Positions 63,220 to 64,000 of a stretch of DNA of 64,000 bases are shown here, piece by piece. The notes under the pieces were generated by a model. That model had not been told where the DNA came from. It did no database searches and saw only the letters and a program-made list of their open reading frames with translations. How positions within the stretch are numbered: position 1 is the first letter of the stretch; each line of letters starts with the position of its first letter. The position numbers were made by a program, and so were the translations under genes. This stretch comes from Siphonodentalium dalli (lineage: Eukaryota > Mollusca > Scaphopoda > Gadilida > Siphonodentaliidae): assembly GCA_032622095.1 (NCBI GenBank), contig CP136063.1, forward strand, positions 40,030,106-40,094,105, read 5' to 3'.

Positions 63220-64000
<781 letters not shown>

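Overview
The window is eukaryotic and almost entirely repeat-derived. It is AT-rich and has no operons. It carries C2H2 zinc-finger arrays, LINE fragments, a Ty3/Gypsy LTR element, several families of short terminal-inverted-repeat elements, and runs of about 160 bp modules that look like those dispersed in mollusc (especially bivalve) genomes. I infer a marine invertebrate, probably a mollusc; no gene here proves the species.

Layout. 1-9.4 kb is non-coding, with degenerate 160 bp repeats (1.3-2.3 kb), two related Harbinger-like elements with 3 bp target duplications (2881-3709 and 4284-4698), and hairpins. 9.4-16.6 kb is one element of about 7.2 kb: two inverted arms of about 1.2 kb enclose a broken minus-strand gene (12.03-14.76 kb) for a FEN1/XPG-like nuclease-domain protein, resembling Academ-type DNA transposons. 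A third, isolated copy of the arm lies at 32.9-34.0 kb.

From 15,453 to 60,783 the window is a tandem segmental duplication. The original unit was about 10.2-10.4 kb; both copies have since been enlarged by insertions. Copy A (15,453-32,531) holds a 10-finger C2H2 gene, a 6.1 kb inserted TIR element with a LINE fragment inside it, and a 520 bp TTAA-type element. Copy B (32,923-60,783) holds a 14-finger paralogue, a 17.0 kb Ty3/Gypsy element (34,035-51,064) and an L2-clade LINE tail. Each copy acts as the empty-site control for insertions in the other, so target-site duplications can be read directly for four insertions. The junction between the two copies is exactly a TTAA-type element, and both outer ends of the duplication are intact TTAA sites.

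The Gypsy element has near-identical LTRs, a gag resembling PNMA-type capsids, and a pol with all domains but with a frameshift in integrase and an altered protease active site. Its leader before gag is unusually long (about 9.1 kb) and holds tandem repeats, a GC-rich block and a degenerate satellite. A hAT-like element is nested in its 3' region. The last kilobase has zinc-finger remnants running in frame into a CR1/L2-type reverse-transcriptase fragment that leaves the window.

The only near-intact host-type coding sequences are the two zinc-finger arrays. The rest is mobile DNA and its remains.
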